A DNA stretch of 15,131 bases from Methanocorpusculaceae archaeon UBA456 (GTDB lineage Archaea > Halobacteriota > Methanomicrobia > Methanomicrobiales > Methanocorpusculaceae). Below the pieces are notes generated by a model, which ran no database searches, was not told the origin of the DNA, and saw only the letters and a list, made by a program, of their open reading frames with translations. The stretch is taken from assembly GCA_002496395.1 (NCBI GenBank), contig DAJQ01000048.1, positions 1 through 15,131 on the forward strand, in the 5' to 3' direction. Made by a program: the position numbers and the translations under genes. Of this stretch, positions 5,785 through 13,119 are shown piece after piece (position 1 is the first letter of the stretch; each line of letters begins with the position of its first letter).

Positions 5785-7776
5785 TCACGCAGGCCGGTAT
5801 TCAAAGATCTTCACCGCATTTGTTCCGCCGAGGATCGATGGCGATCGGTACACGAGAGAATACTCGGGAAGCGTTTCGGCATCAAAGTAATGGATCTGGT
5901 AGTAGACAGACGATTCAAGGATCTCCCAGAATGCTTCGGACTGGATGAGATCCTGATCCACTCCGCTGATCAGCAGGAGATTGGCAAAAGAACCCGGCCT
6001 GAATGACTCGGTCACCACATACCGGCACCCCCGTCGATCCAGGATCTCCCGTGCAACTGCCGGATCATCTGTTCTGAAGAATGTCGCTGAGTCGACCATC
6101 CCTGTCTGGAAATTGTTTGAGACCACCGGTCGCTCACCAGAGTAGATGATCAGGTTCCCCCAGTACCAGAGGCTCATCACTCCATATTCGGGGGTGAAAG
6201 CGGGATCATCATAATATGAGGTCACCAGAGTCTCTTCCCTGAGAAATGCCATAGCTTCCATCCAGTCATCAGATGGAGTGCCCGCAATGGCGGTCTGGAT
6301 CTGTGCAGCAGAATAGAGAGTCGGAACGAAGATGATCAGGGCTGCAACAGAGAGCGCAAGGTATGCGTGGGTGTTGTCCTGCCTCTCTTCCTTAAGACGA
6401 CGCTTCTTCTTTTCCGACCTGTTCGCACCCTTTTCTTCTGGTTCTGATGAACAAGGAAGAACGCCAGAACCGAGATACATGAATACCCGGATAAGACCAT
6501 ACCCGGCAGCAACAGCAACAGGTAATGCAAAGACATAAAGGAAACGCATCTGGAAACACACAAGTACAAACGATACCAGGAAGAGTACGGAAAAGAGGAT
6601 AAGTCCATCATCAATCTCCCTTTTTTGCCACTGGTGCCGTATATACAACCCAAAACCGGCAACAGCCAGGATGAGCGGAACCGAAAAGAGATCCCAGAGT
6701 GGAAGTATGGTAAAACTTCCTGCCGGGAAGAAGATGGAATGTGCCTCAACAATCGTGCCGAGGATCGGATCACCACGGGTAACATAGGTGAGTCCGGAGG
6801 TGATCGCATCAAAGAGCGGCCGTGCAGCAAAGAATAGCGAAAGAAGACCGGCAATACCGACACCAGCCAGCGATCCAAGGTATATCGAATAGGGTCGATC
6901 CGCGAGATATTTTGCAAGAAGACCGGCAATCGCAATGCAGATACATCCTGCAATAAGATATGCGGATGGGAAGAGGGAGAGGGAGCCGGCCTGAAGATTG
7001 GTTGCGCCGAATACAAAAAGGTTGATCAGTGCAGAGATCAGTGCGGCAATTCCAAAGGAGAGCAGCCCGAAGAGAAGCAGATCACGTGATGCTTCACCCT
7101 TCCATTGCCTGATAATAATTCCCGCAAAGAGAGCGAGCCCGACAATCCCGAAGTAGATTGGAGCTGAAGGGAACGAATAGAGAGCAACAAGAAGAACAAA
7201 GGCCTGAATAGCACCCAGATGATAGAGCCATTTTGGCCGGCTGACCATCAGAAGATATACAAAAACCATCAGTGAGAGGAGGAAGGTCTCAAAGACATGG
7301 TGATCCACAAACCCAAAGAGGGAGACGAGAACATGTGCCGGGAGAATGGCGGTGAAGAGAGCGGCCGCAACACCATATTCAGTCCGCTCAAACAACAGTT
7401 TTCCGATGAAAAACGCCGGGATGATCATCAGAACGCCGATGATAACCGGAGATGCCGCCCCTACCATCTCAATGAGGCGTATACCCGGATTCCCAAGACC
7501 TAGCATCCAGGAGAACGCTGCAATCATCTGATCAAAGAGCGGTGGCCAGCCGATCTCAAACCCAAATGGATAGTTGATATAACTGTCTGAGAGGATGATG
7601 TCCGGGAAGTTCTCGGCTGCATGAGTTATCCTCCGCATATGATAGTATGCATCGGGTTCCAGAAACCGGATTGAACCCTGATAGAAGACAGTCGGGAGGC
7701 TCGACAATCGGAGAGCAAGCGCGGCAATAGCGATCCCAATAAGCGCACCTATCGTCCATCGGCCCTGGATCTTCAT
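5785..7776 (-). CDS. aglB: STT3/AglB-type oligosaccharyltransferase with altered WWDYG motif
   Basis: This membrane glycosyltransferase would transfer a lipid-linked oligosaccharide to Asn in N-x-S/T sequons outside the cell. It is about 663 residues long: roughly 13 hydrophobic spans, a charged cytoplasmic-type linker (about 445-468, rich in Lys/Glu/Arg), and a short C-terminal soluble domain. Metal and catalytic motifs are LEPDAYYHMRR (about 39-49), VDHHVFE (157-163) and the archaeal TIxE motif TIVE (341-344). The acceptor-recognition WWDYG motif is replaced by LWYWG (536-540), although the flanking VMS and NNFQTG are conserved. An upstream TTG at 7830 opens a longer frame, but a TATA box at 7839-7846 predicts transcription from about 7816-7820, so the ATG at 7776 is chosen. 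It precedes the rhamnose operon on the same strand. The family is secure. Normal activity is less certain because of the motif. Confidence 0.9.
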   Translation of the reverse strand: MKIQGRWTIGALIGIAIAALALRLSSLPTVFYQGSIRFLEPDAYYHMRRITHAAENFPDIILSDSYINYPFGFEIGWPPLFDQMIAAFSWMLGLGNPGIRLIEMVGAASPVIIGVLMIIPAFFIGKLLFERTEYGVAAALFTAILPAHVLVSLFGFVDHHVFETFLLSLMVFVYLLMVSRPKWLYHLGAIQAFVLLVALYSFPSAPIYFGIVGLALFAGIIIRQWKGEASRDLLLFGLLSFGIAALISALINLFVFGATNLQAGSLSLFPSAYLIAGCICIAIAGLLAKYLADRPYSIYLGSLAGVGIAGLLSLFFAARPLFDAITSGLTYVTRGDPILGTIVEAHSIFFPAGSFTILPLWDLFSVPLILAVAGFGLYIRHQWQKREIDDGLILFSVLFLVSFVLVCFQMRFLYVFALPVAVAAGYGLIRVFMYLGSGVLPCSSEPEEKGANRSEKKKRRLKEERQDNTHAYLALSVAALIIFVPTLYSAAQIQTAIAGTPSDDWMEAMAFLREETLVTSYYDDPAFTPEYGVMSLWYWGNLIIYSGERPVVSNNFQTGMVDSATFFRTDDPAVAREILDRRGCRYVVTESFRPGSFANLLLISGVDQDLIQSEAFWEILESSVYYQIHYFDAETLPEYSLVYRSPSILGGTNAVKIFEYRPA

Positions 7777-7838
7777 AAATGAGTATAGGTGAAAATGAAA
7801 GATAATACCTTTCAAATGGTTTTTGAGCAATCAAGCAG

Positions 7839-7846
7839 ATATATTT
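7839..7846 (-). promoter_or_regulatory. TATA box for aglB
   Basis: On the minus strand this reads TTGAAATATATC, a good archaeal TATA box with a purine/AA BRE-like flank. A start site about 25 nt downstream gives a leader of about 40 nt to the ATG at 7776. Confidence 0.55.
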
Positions 7847-7915
7847 CAATAGGATCTTAGAGAGCCTTATTTGAAATAGAGGTCATTCTACTCTCATATC
7901 ATCCTAAAGGAGAAG

Positions 7916-7940
7916 TGGAACGGGATCGAATCCCATTCCA
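7916..7940 (-). terminator. Hairpin downstream of the GLUG protein gene
   Basis: An 11-bp stem with one C/A mismatch closes on a 3-nt CGA loop (arms 7916-7926 and 7930-7940). It lies 52 nt after the stop of the large secreted protein and is followed on the minus strand by a pyrimidine-rich CTTCTCCTTT. It may end that transcript before the aglB promoter. The inner part resembles a tRNA T-arm, but no tRNA is present. The remaining gap (7847-7991) shows no gene. Confidence 0.4.
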
Positions 7941-7991
7941 AATCAGTCTGAATTTCTATAACATGAACCCTGATCAAAGAAACGGTCTGCA

Positions 7992-10900
7992 TTAGAATAC
8001 TCCTGCAACCGGCTGATCACCGGCCATGCCAAGATGGAAGTAAGTATCAACTGCATGATCACCGGTTGTGTCCAGTGCCCAGAGGCCATTGCTCTCGCGG
8101 AAGATACCTTTCCACCCCTCCCCGGCAACCGGCTGATCGCCAGCCATACCAAGGATAAAGTGGGTATCTACCTGCCAGTCTCCTGTGGTGTCAAGTGCCC
8201 ACAACCCATTTTGTGGGCGGAAGATACCGGGGTTACTGTTGACAACCACAGGTACATCTCCAGCCATACCTAGAATAAAGTAAGTATCAATTTTATTATC
8301 ACTGGTCGTGTCAAGTGCCCAGAGACCATGTGTATCAAGAAAAACACCTTTCCAATCATTAATAGCAACTGGATGACCACCAGACAACCCAAGTGTGAAG
8401 TGTTTATCCGGATGATTGTCACCGGTGGTATCAAGCGCCCAGAGACCATTAGATGGTCTGTATATGCCTAGCCATCCTTTGGTTGCCACAGGTATATCAC
8501 CGGCCATTCCCAGACCAAAATATGTGTCAGGGGCATGATCACCGGTCGTGTCAAGCGCCCAGAGACCATTACTCTCGCGGAAGATGCCTTTCCATGTTGT
8601 TAGAGGATGGAAAACCGCTTCGAGGTTCCGACCTCCGGTGACGGTGAACGTATATGAGGGTTGTAAAGAGGCAAATGCACCCCCCTCTTTCCATTCGATA
8701 AACTGCCAGCCAGCATTCGGCGTAGCCTGGACGGTCACCTGTCCACCAAGGATTACATTGCCGCCACCAGAAACGGTTCCGCCATGAGCGGGATTAGCTG
8801 TAACCGTAATCATGGCTGTCGGACCCGGTGTGACCCTTGTAAGATACGGATATCCGTCATTCCTAGATTTTGGATAGTCGATATCCTCTGCCCAAACCGA
8901 GGTAAAAACCCAGTTCCTATATGTTGTCGATCCATCGTGGGGATAGGTCATCTGGGCTGTTGTCCTGCCCATGACCTCAGCACCCCCGGCACTTGTTCCC
9001 CTCCCCGAGGTATCAGTATCCCAGTAACAGCGAGAGTACGTCACTCCTGCGCTGCTTGCACCGATAAAACCGCCAACAGAACCGGCCGTTCCGGTGACCC
9101 GGCCAGTACTGTATGAGTGGGAAATCCAGGTCGGAGCTGCAACAACAGTCCCGACAAGACCCCCGACACCCTCTCTTCCAGACACGGCTGCCCGACTATA
9201 ACAGTTATTTATAATTGTCCCTGTATCTGATATCGCACCTGCAATCCCACCGGCATAACGATCACCCATGACATATCCTTTTACACCGACATACCTGACT
9301 TCGTTGCCAAAACCAAGATTTCCTGCCATAGCTCCGGAATAATCATCCCCCTGAACAACGGCACCATCAATAAAAATATCCGTAAAGTGACTATTCTCAC
9401 CTGAGCCGGTTACAGCGCCACAATAGTCTCCACCCTGAAGAGAAAGATTTGCAAAAGCAATCCGGGTAAAGTGGGCACCATCACTCATCCCAAAAAGCCC
9501 CATGTAATCAGTCCCCGGATGGCTGATAACCAGATTGTTCAGGACATGCCAATTATGGACCTCACCAAACTGGTTCTCAAGTGATCCGGTGAATGGATCA
9601 CCGGCTGAGCCAATTGGCTCCCAGCCACGCCCGAGATCCCAGACAACTGTTGGTGTGAGATCAATATCCTTGCCGAGCCGGTAATGCGCCGATACGTCCT
9701 TTCGGATTGCATTGAGTTCGTTGACATTCGTGATGATGTATGGAACAGTAGCATTACCAGCACCAGCAAGTGAGCTCAGGGACACATCTACCGGATCAGG
9801 GTAGCTCATCAGATCCATAAACTCAGGATATCCGCCATTCATCTGCCAGAGGGAGAAGAAGTTGTAATGCCGGAATGTCGCCTGCTGCTGCATCTCGGCA
9901 CGGGTTTTCCCGACAACCCCGGTTCCTCCGGCACTCGTCATCTGACCAGAGGATTCAGTATCCCAGTAACAATCCCTGGCTGATCCAGGAGATTGAGCCA
10001 GGAACCCGCCATTACCCGAGGCTCCAGTGACCATCCCCGCACTATATGAGCGATACAGAGAACCAGCAGATTCCCCGGCAAAACCCCCGGCAATAGTATC
10101 ACCCCGGACAGAGGCGTGGCTATAACAATCTGAAATGATACTGCCCGGCAATACCTTCCCTGCCAGTCCACCAACCCGGTTGCTTCCGCTTACAGATCCT
10201 TTTGTATATGAGTGTCGCATCTCTCCCTGGTATTCCCCGGCCAGACCACCGGTCGAGGAGCCTCCCAGAACAACCCCCTCATAGGACACGAGATGCAGAA
10301 TACCATTATCAAATGACCCGGTGAGGCCTCCCGAGTAGTCTCCCCCCTGAATATTTGAATCTTGAATAATGAGTTTCTGTATCGTTGAATTCTGACAGAC
10401 GCCAAAAAGACCCTGGTTCTGAGTGTGTGGCTTATTTTGGGCCAGATGCTCAATCCGATATCCAGCACCATCAAATGTGCCGGTGAATGGATCACCGGTT
10501 GATCCAACCGGCTCCCAGCCACGCCCAAGATCCCAGGCAACTGTTGATGTGAGATCAATATCGTTGTCGAGCCGGTAATGCGCCGATACGTCCTGGCGAA
10601 TTGCATTGAGTTCATCGGCTGTGGTGATAATATACGGATTTGCCTGAGTGCCAGCGCCATCAAGGTCATCCAGATCCACATCTCCCGGATCAGGATAGCT
10701 CATCAGATCCATAAAATCAGGATATCCGCCATTCATCTGCCAGAGGGAGAAGAAGTTGTAGTGCCGGAATGTTGCCTGCTGCTGCATCTCGGCACGGGTT
10801 TTCCCCTCTCCTCCATCACTCGTCATCTTGCCAGAGCCCTGGATATCCCAGTAACAATCCCTGACATCACCATAGTTATTACCAATAAAACCACCAGAAT

Positions 10901-11822
10901 CGGTTAACCCAACGACTCCTCCGGTACTGTACGACCGATAGATGGATCCGGAATTCTGGCCGACAAAGCCACCGACATATCTCTCACCTTTAATAATCCA
11001 TGCATGACTATAACAGTCCGAGATGATGGTGTCCCCTGACGTGGTTCCTGCAAACCCGCCAACAGATGATATGCCGGTTATAAAATCAATATTATTTACA
11101 GAGCCTCCGGAGTGCGAGTGCCGTACCTCTCCATCGATATGCCCCGCAAGACCTCCCGTTGGTGCAATACCCACCACATCAACAGCGGCTGATACATAGT
11201 GAAGCCTACTGCCCTCAATTCTGCCGGCTAAGCCGCCGATATGTCCCATATCCGACTTGACGCTCCCCGTCACGTGGACATTTTCAACTATCGTATTCTT
11301 CATCAGCCCTGTGAGGCCGCCACTGCGTCCCCCCGCTTTCACCGTAATATCCTGGAGATGGATATTCCGAAGGGTAGCGCCATCTGTATACCCAAAAAGC
11401 CCCTGATACCAGGTATCCGACCTATTGATGACCATCCCTTCGATGATATAACCAGAGCCATCATATGACCCAGTAAAGGGGGCATTCGGGCTATACCCGA
11501 TGGGATCCCAGCCATCACCGATGATCCAGGGGGAGTCGCCAAGATCAATATCTGCTACTTGCCGGAAGTGCTTATCTTTATGGTTGCGTACCTGATTCAG
11601 TTCAGCTGCGGTTGCTACCAGATAGGGATCAGACAGTGTGCCGCTGCCTCCGGAAAATTGCAGAATAATTATCGCTTCATCATGCTGATTCGGCTGAACT
11701 GGAGATCTCGTATCCCCACTCAGAAGAGATTCGTTGCCAGTTGCTTCCGCCGACACAACCCCGATGAGCATGCAAATGGCACAAAGAAAGACGAGACAGA
11801 CTACTTTATTTATTATAGACAC
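7992..11822 (-). CDS. Secreted GLUG-repeat surface protein with InlB B-repeat and C-terminal WALDTTGD repeats
   Basis: This large exported protein of about 1276 residues probably acts as an adhesin or structural surface protein. Order: signal peptide (about 1-25, Lys6 then a hydrophobic core ending VVSAEA); three homologous blocks (about 58-381, 382-681, 682-997); a divergent InlB-type B-repeat (about 1003-1072, ending NLEAVFHP); and five exact 40-residue repeats (1077-1276) ending at the stop codon. Each block opens with a PYIIT...ELNAIR...DIDL segment, continues with GLUG motifs (GGLAG, GGFAG, CYSHA, RSYS) and ends with a CYWDT segment; such blocks are expected to form a right-handed beta-helix. 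There are five N-x-S/T sequons (N30, N133, N478, N690, N792). No C-terminal membrane anchor or PGF-CTERM tail is seen. The start is a GTG; the 11822 GTG is preferred over 11831 because GGTGA lies 5 nt upstream. It diverges from the family-4 glycosyltransferases. The exact role is unknown. Confidence 0.88.
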   Translation of the reverse strand: MSIINKVVCLVFLCAICMLIGVVSAEATGNESLLSGDTRSPVQPNQHDEAIIILQFSGGSGTLSDPYLVATAAELNQVRNHKDKHFRQVADIDLGDSPWIIGDGWDPIGYSPNAPFTGSYDGSGYIIEGMVINRSDTWYQGLFGYTDGATLRNIHLQDITVKAGGRSGGLTGLMKNTIVENVHVTGSVKSDMGHIGGLAGRIEGSRLHYVSAAVDVVGIAPTGGLAGHIDGEVRHSHSGGSVNNIDFITGISSVGGFAGTTSGDTIISDCYSHAWIIKGERYVGGFVGQNSGSIYRSYSTGGVVGLTDSGGFIGNNYGDVRDCYWDIQGSGKMTSDGGEGKTRAEMQQQATFRHYNFFSLWQMNGGYPDFMDLMSYPDPGDVDLDDLDGAGTQANPYIITTADELNAIRQDVSAHYRLDNDIDLTSTVAWDLGRGWEPVGSTGDPFTGTFDGAGYRIEHLAQNKPHTQNQGLFGVCQNSTIQKLIIQDSNIQGGDYSGGLTGSFDNGILHLVSYEGVVLGGSSTGGLAGEYQGEMRHSYTKGSVSGSNRVGGLAGKVLPGSIISDCYSHASVRGDTIAGGFAGESAGSLYRSYSAGMVTGASGNGGFLAQSPGSARDCYWDTESSGQMTSAGGTGVVGKTRAEMQQQATFRHYNFFSLWQMNGGYPEFMDLMSYPDPVDVSLSSLAGAGNATVPYIITNVNELNAIRKDVSAHYRLGKDIDLTPTVVWDLGRGWEPIGSAGDPFTGSLENQFGEVHNWHVLNNLVISHPGTDYMGLFGMSDGAHFTRIAFANLSLQGGDYCGAVTGSGENSHFTDIFIDGAVVQGDDYSGAMAGNLGFGNEVRYVGVKGYVMGDRYAGGIAGAISDTGTIINNCYSRAAVSGREGVGGLVGTVVAAPTWISHSYSTGRVTGTAGSVGGFIGASSAGVTYSRCYWDTDTSGRGTSAGGAEVMGRTTAQMTYPHDGSTTYRNWVFTSVWAEDIDYPKSRNDGYPYLTRVTPGPTAMITVTANPAHGGTVSGGGNVILGGQVTVQATPNAGWQFIEWKEGGAFASLQPSYTFTVTGGRNLEAVFHPLTTWKGIFRESNGLWALDTTGDHAPDTYFGLGMAGDIPVATKGWLGIYRPSNGLWALDTTGDNHPDKHFTLGLSGGHPVAINDWKGVFLDTHGLWALDTTSDNKIDTYFILGMAGDVPVVVNSNPGIFRPQNGLWALDTTGDWQVDTHFILGMAGDQPVAGEGWKGIFRESNGLWALDTTGDHAVDTYFHLGMAGDQPVAGVF
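7995..8594 (-). repeat. Five tandem 120-bp units encoding a 40-residue C-terminal repeat
   Basis: Units are 8475-8594, 8355-8474, 8235-8354, 8115-8234 and 7995-8114, with no spacer. Each encodes a W-x-GIFR-x-S-NG start, an invariant LWALDTT-D core, a D-x-x-F-x-LG-(M/L) segment and a GD-x-PV end. The same unit occurs twice at 14245-14484 and partly at 1-86. It resembles a shortened form of the 'GVFR...W.LD.NGDG..D..F.FG.PGD.PV.GD' repeats of secreted prokaryotic proteins, here without the Asp-rich DGDG calcium-binding stretch (family comparison from memory). Confidence 0.92.
8832..11651 (-). repeat. Three homologous GLUG-rich blocks of about 300 codons
   Basis: The blocks are about 10680-11651, 9780-10679 and 8832-9779. 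The end of block 1 (10685-10805) and the end of block 2 (9791-9911) differ at only about 4 of 121 nt. The openings of blocks 2 and 3 are also close at the DNA level around 10500-10610 and 9600-9715. This points to recent duplication or gene conversion within the gene. Confidence 0.85.
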
Positions 11823-11827
11823 AACAT

Positions 11828-11832
11828 TCACC
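11828..11832 (-). promoter_or_regulatory. Ribosome binding site deciding the GLUG protein start
   Basis: On the minus strand this reads GGTGA and lies 5 nt before the GTG at 11822. It overlaps the alternative GTG at 11831, which has no comparable site of its own. The shorter start gives a typical signal peptide beginning MSIINKVV. Confidence 0.5.
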
Positions 11833-11906
11833 CATATCTATTCCGGTATCCGGCATACATCAGTACAACATCACCCGGAAACAGTACGCTTTCATATGGC
11901 GTATCT

Positions 11907-11923
11907 CAATATAATATTATTGA
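11907..11923. promoter_or_regulatory. Shared AT-rich divergent promoter core
   Basis: The 17-nt stretch TCAATATAATATTATTG is close to symmetric and offers a TATA box on both strands. Rightward transcription would start near 11936 and reach the glycosyltransferase ATG at 11986. Leftward transcription would start near 11880 and reach the GLUG gene start at 11822. The rest of the 163-nt divergent gap shows no other gene or repeat. Confidence 0.45.
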
Positions 11924-11985
11924 AGGAGAGAAATTGAGACAATTGATTCATTTGCACCGACCACCAATCATCAGGTACACTTCAG

Positions 11986-13119
11986 ATGAATATCGCCTAT
12001 GTCTACGATGCCATCTACCCATATGTAAGCGGGGGGGTGGAGAAGCGGATCTATGAGCTTGCCATCCGACTGGCCACAAGGGGGCATCAGGTACACCTCT
12101 ATGGCATGCAGTTCTGGGAAGGTGAGGCAACATTTGAGAAAGACGGGATCTGGTATCATGGCGTGTCTTTGGCAAAACCATTCTATACAAAGGGACGCCG
12201 AACGCTCGTCCAACCCATCTCCTTTGCATACAGGCTGGGAAAAAAACTGAGAGTGAGAGAACACGATCTCATCGATTGCCAGAACTTTCCCTATATCCCG
12301 TCTTTTGCTGCCAGGTGGGCAGCCCGGAGAACTCCCCTTATTATTACCTGGCATGAGGTGTGGGGAGATTACTGGTATGAGTACCTCGGGCCGGTCGGCA
12401 TCATCGGGAAATTCATCGAGGCGAGAACAATCTCACTTGCCGATGGAATGATCGCCGTTTCGCCAATGACTGTTCATGCACTCCGGGAACAGGGTGCACC
12501 GGAAGATATTGCCTGCATCCCAAACGGGATAGACATACAAGCAATAGATGCAATTGAGCCATCGGGCAGGAGGAGTGATATCATCTTCGCAGGGCGGCTC
12601 ATAAAAGAGAAACACCCCGATCTCATACTCAGGGCAATAGCGATTCTCAAGAGAGAGAGACCCGATCTAAAGGCAGTCTTTATCGGTGACGGACCGGAAC
12701 GGGAGAGGCTTCTGGAAGAGACGAAGAGGCTTGGGCTTGAGGATAATGTCTCCTTCACCGGGTTCCTCCCCACCTGGGAGGCGGTCATCGGGATGATGAA
12801 ATCATCATCCGTTTTTGTGCTCCCCTCAACCCGCGAAGGTTTTGGAATTGCTGCGCTGGAAGCAATGGGGTGCGGACTCCCGGTCGTCACAGTCGATCAT
12901 CCGCAGAACGCGGTGAACGATCTGATCAGAGGCGGCTGTGGGATATCCTGCCCCCTTGATCCCGGTGCTCTTGCCGGGGCGATCCGATCAACTCTTCTGA
13001 ATGCGCATATTATCGGGCAGGCCGGGAGAGAGAAGGCCAGTGCCTATGACTGGGAGGAGATCGTGGACATGATAGAAGAGGCCTATCAGAGCACAATAAG
13101 CAAGGTGAGATCGGCATGA
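11986..13119 (+). CDS. Family 4 glycosyltransferase (first of a coupled pair)
   Basis: This 377-residue GT-B fold retaining glycosyltransferase is cytoplasmic or peripheral at the membrane. The N-terminal acceptor domain starts with MNIAYVYDAIYPYVSGGVEK, whose GG-E loop (16-19) is typical of GT4 enzymes. The C-terminal donor domain has IPNGID (178-183), FAGRLIKEKHPD (201-212), FIGDGPERERL (232-242) and the E-x7-E motif with E284 and E292 in REGFGIAALEAMGCGLPVV. The ATG has an AGGT ribosome site and follows the divergent promoter region. The gene overlaps the next glycosyltransferase by 4 nt. The sugar donor is not readable. Its divergence from a surface-protein gene and proximity to the rhamnose/export genes suggest a role in the same surface glycan (inference). 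Confidence 0.9.
   Translation: MNIAYVYDAIYPYVSGGVEKRIYELAIRLATRGHQVHLYGMQFWEGEATFEKDGIWYHGVSLAKPFYTKGRRTLVQPISFAYRLGKKLRVREHDLIDCQNFPYIPSFAARWAARRTPLIITWHEVWGDYWYEYLGPVGIIGKFIEARTISLADGMIAVSPMTVHALREQGAPEDIACIPNGIDIQAIDAIEPSGRRSDIIFAGRLIKEKHPDLILRAIAILKRERPDLKAVFIGDGPERERLLEETKRLGLEDNVSFTGFLPTWEAVIGMMKSSSVFVLPSTREGFGIAALEAMGCGLPVVTVDHPQNAVNDLIRGGCGISCPLDPGALAGAIRSTLLNAHIIGQAGREKASAYDWEEIVDMIEEAYQSTISKVRSA

Noticed and set aside
6336..7016. A 226-codon open frame overlapping aglB in another frame
   Set aside because: It lies wholly inside the oligosaccharyltransferase gene, has low-complexity Ser/Arg/Leu-rich content and matches no recognisable family.
185..7776. Horizontal transfer by a mobile element of the whole glycan block
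   Set aside because: No transposase, integrase, terminal repeats or tRNA edge is visible in the window, and ribosome sites are of the same archaeal type throughout.
7777..7830. Longer oligosaccharyltransferase start at a TTG codon
   Set aside because: The codon lies only about 10 nt after the TATA box, upstream of the expected transcript start, and has no ribosome site. The ATG at 7776 also fits the usual N-terminus better.
7916..7940. tRNA gene or tRNA remnant, because GGGATCGAATCCC resembles a T-arm
   Set aside because: The first T-loop base is wrong, and no acceptor, D-arm or anticodon stem could be found in the flanking bases. A terminator-type hairpin explains it better.
7995..8594. 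CRISPR-like array, because of regular 120-nt spacing
   Set aside because: The units are contiguous in one reading frame, encode a conserved peptide repeat and have no unique spacers.
11559..12056. A plus-strand open frame of 165 codons across the divergent promoter region
   Set aside because: It overlaps the signal-peptide region of the GLUG gene, the promoter and the start of the family-4 glycosyltransferase, and shows no domain-like composition.
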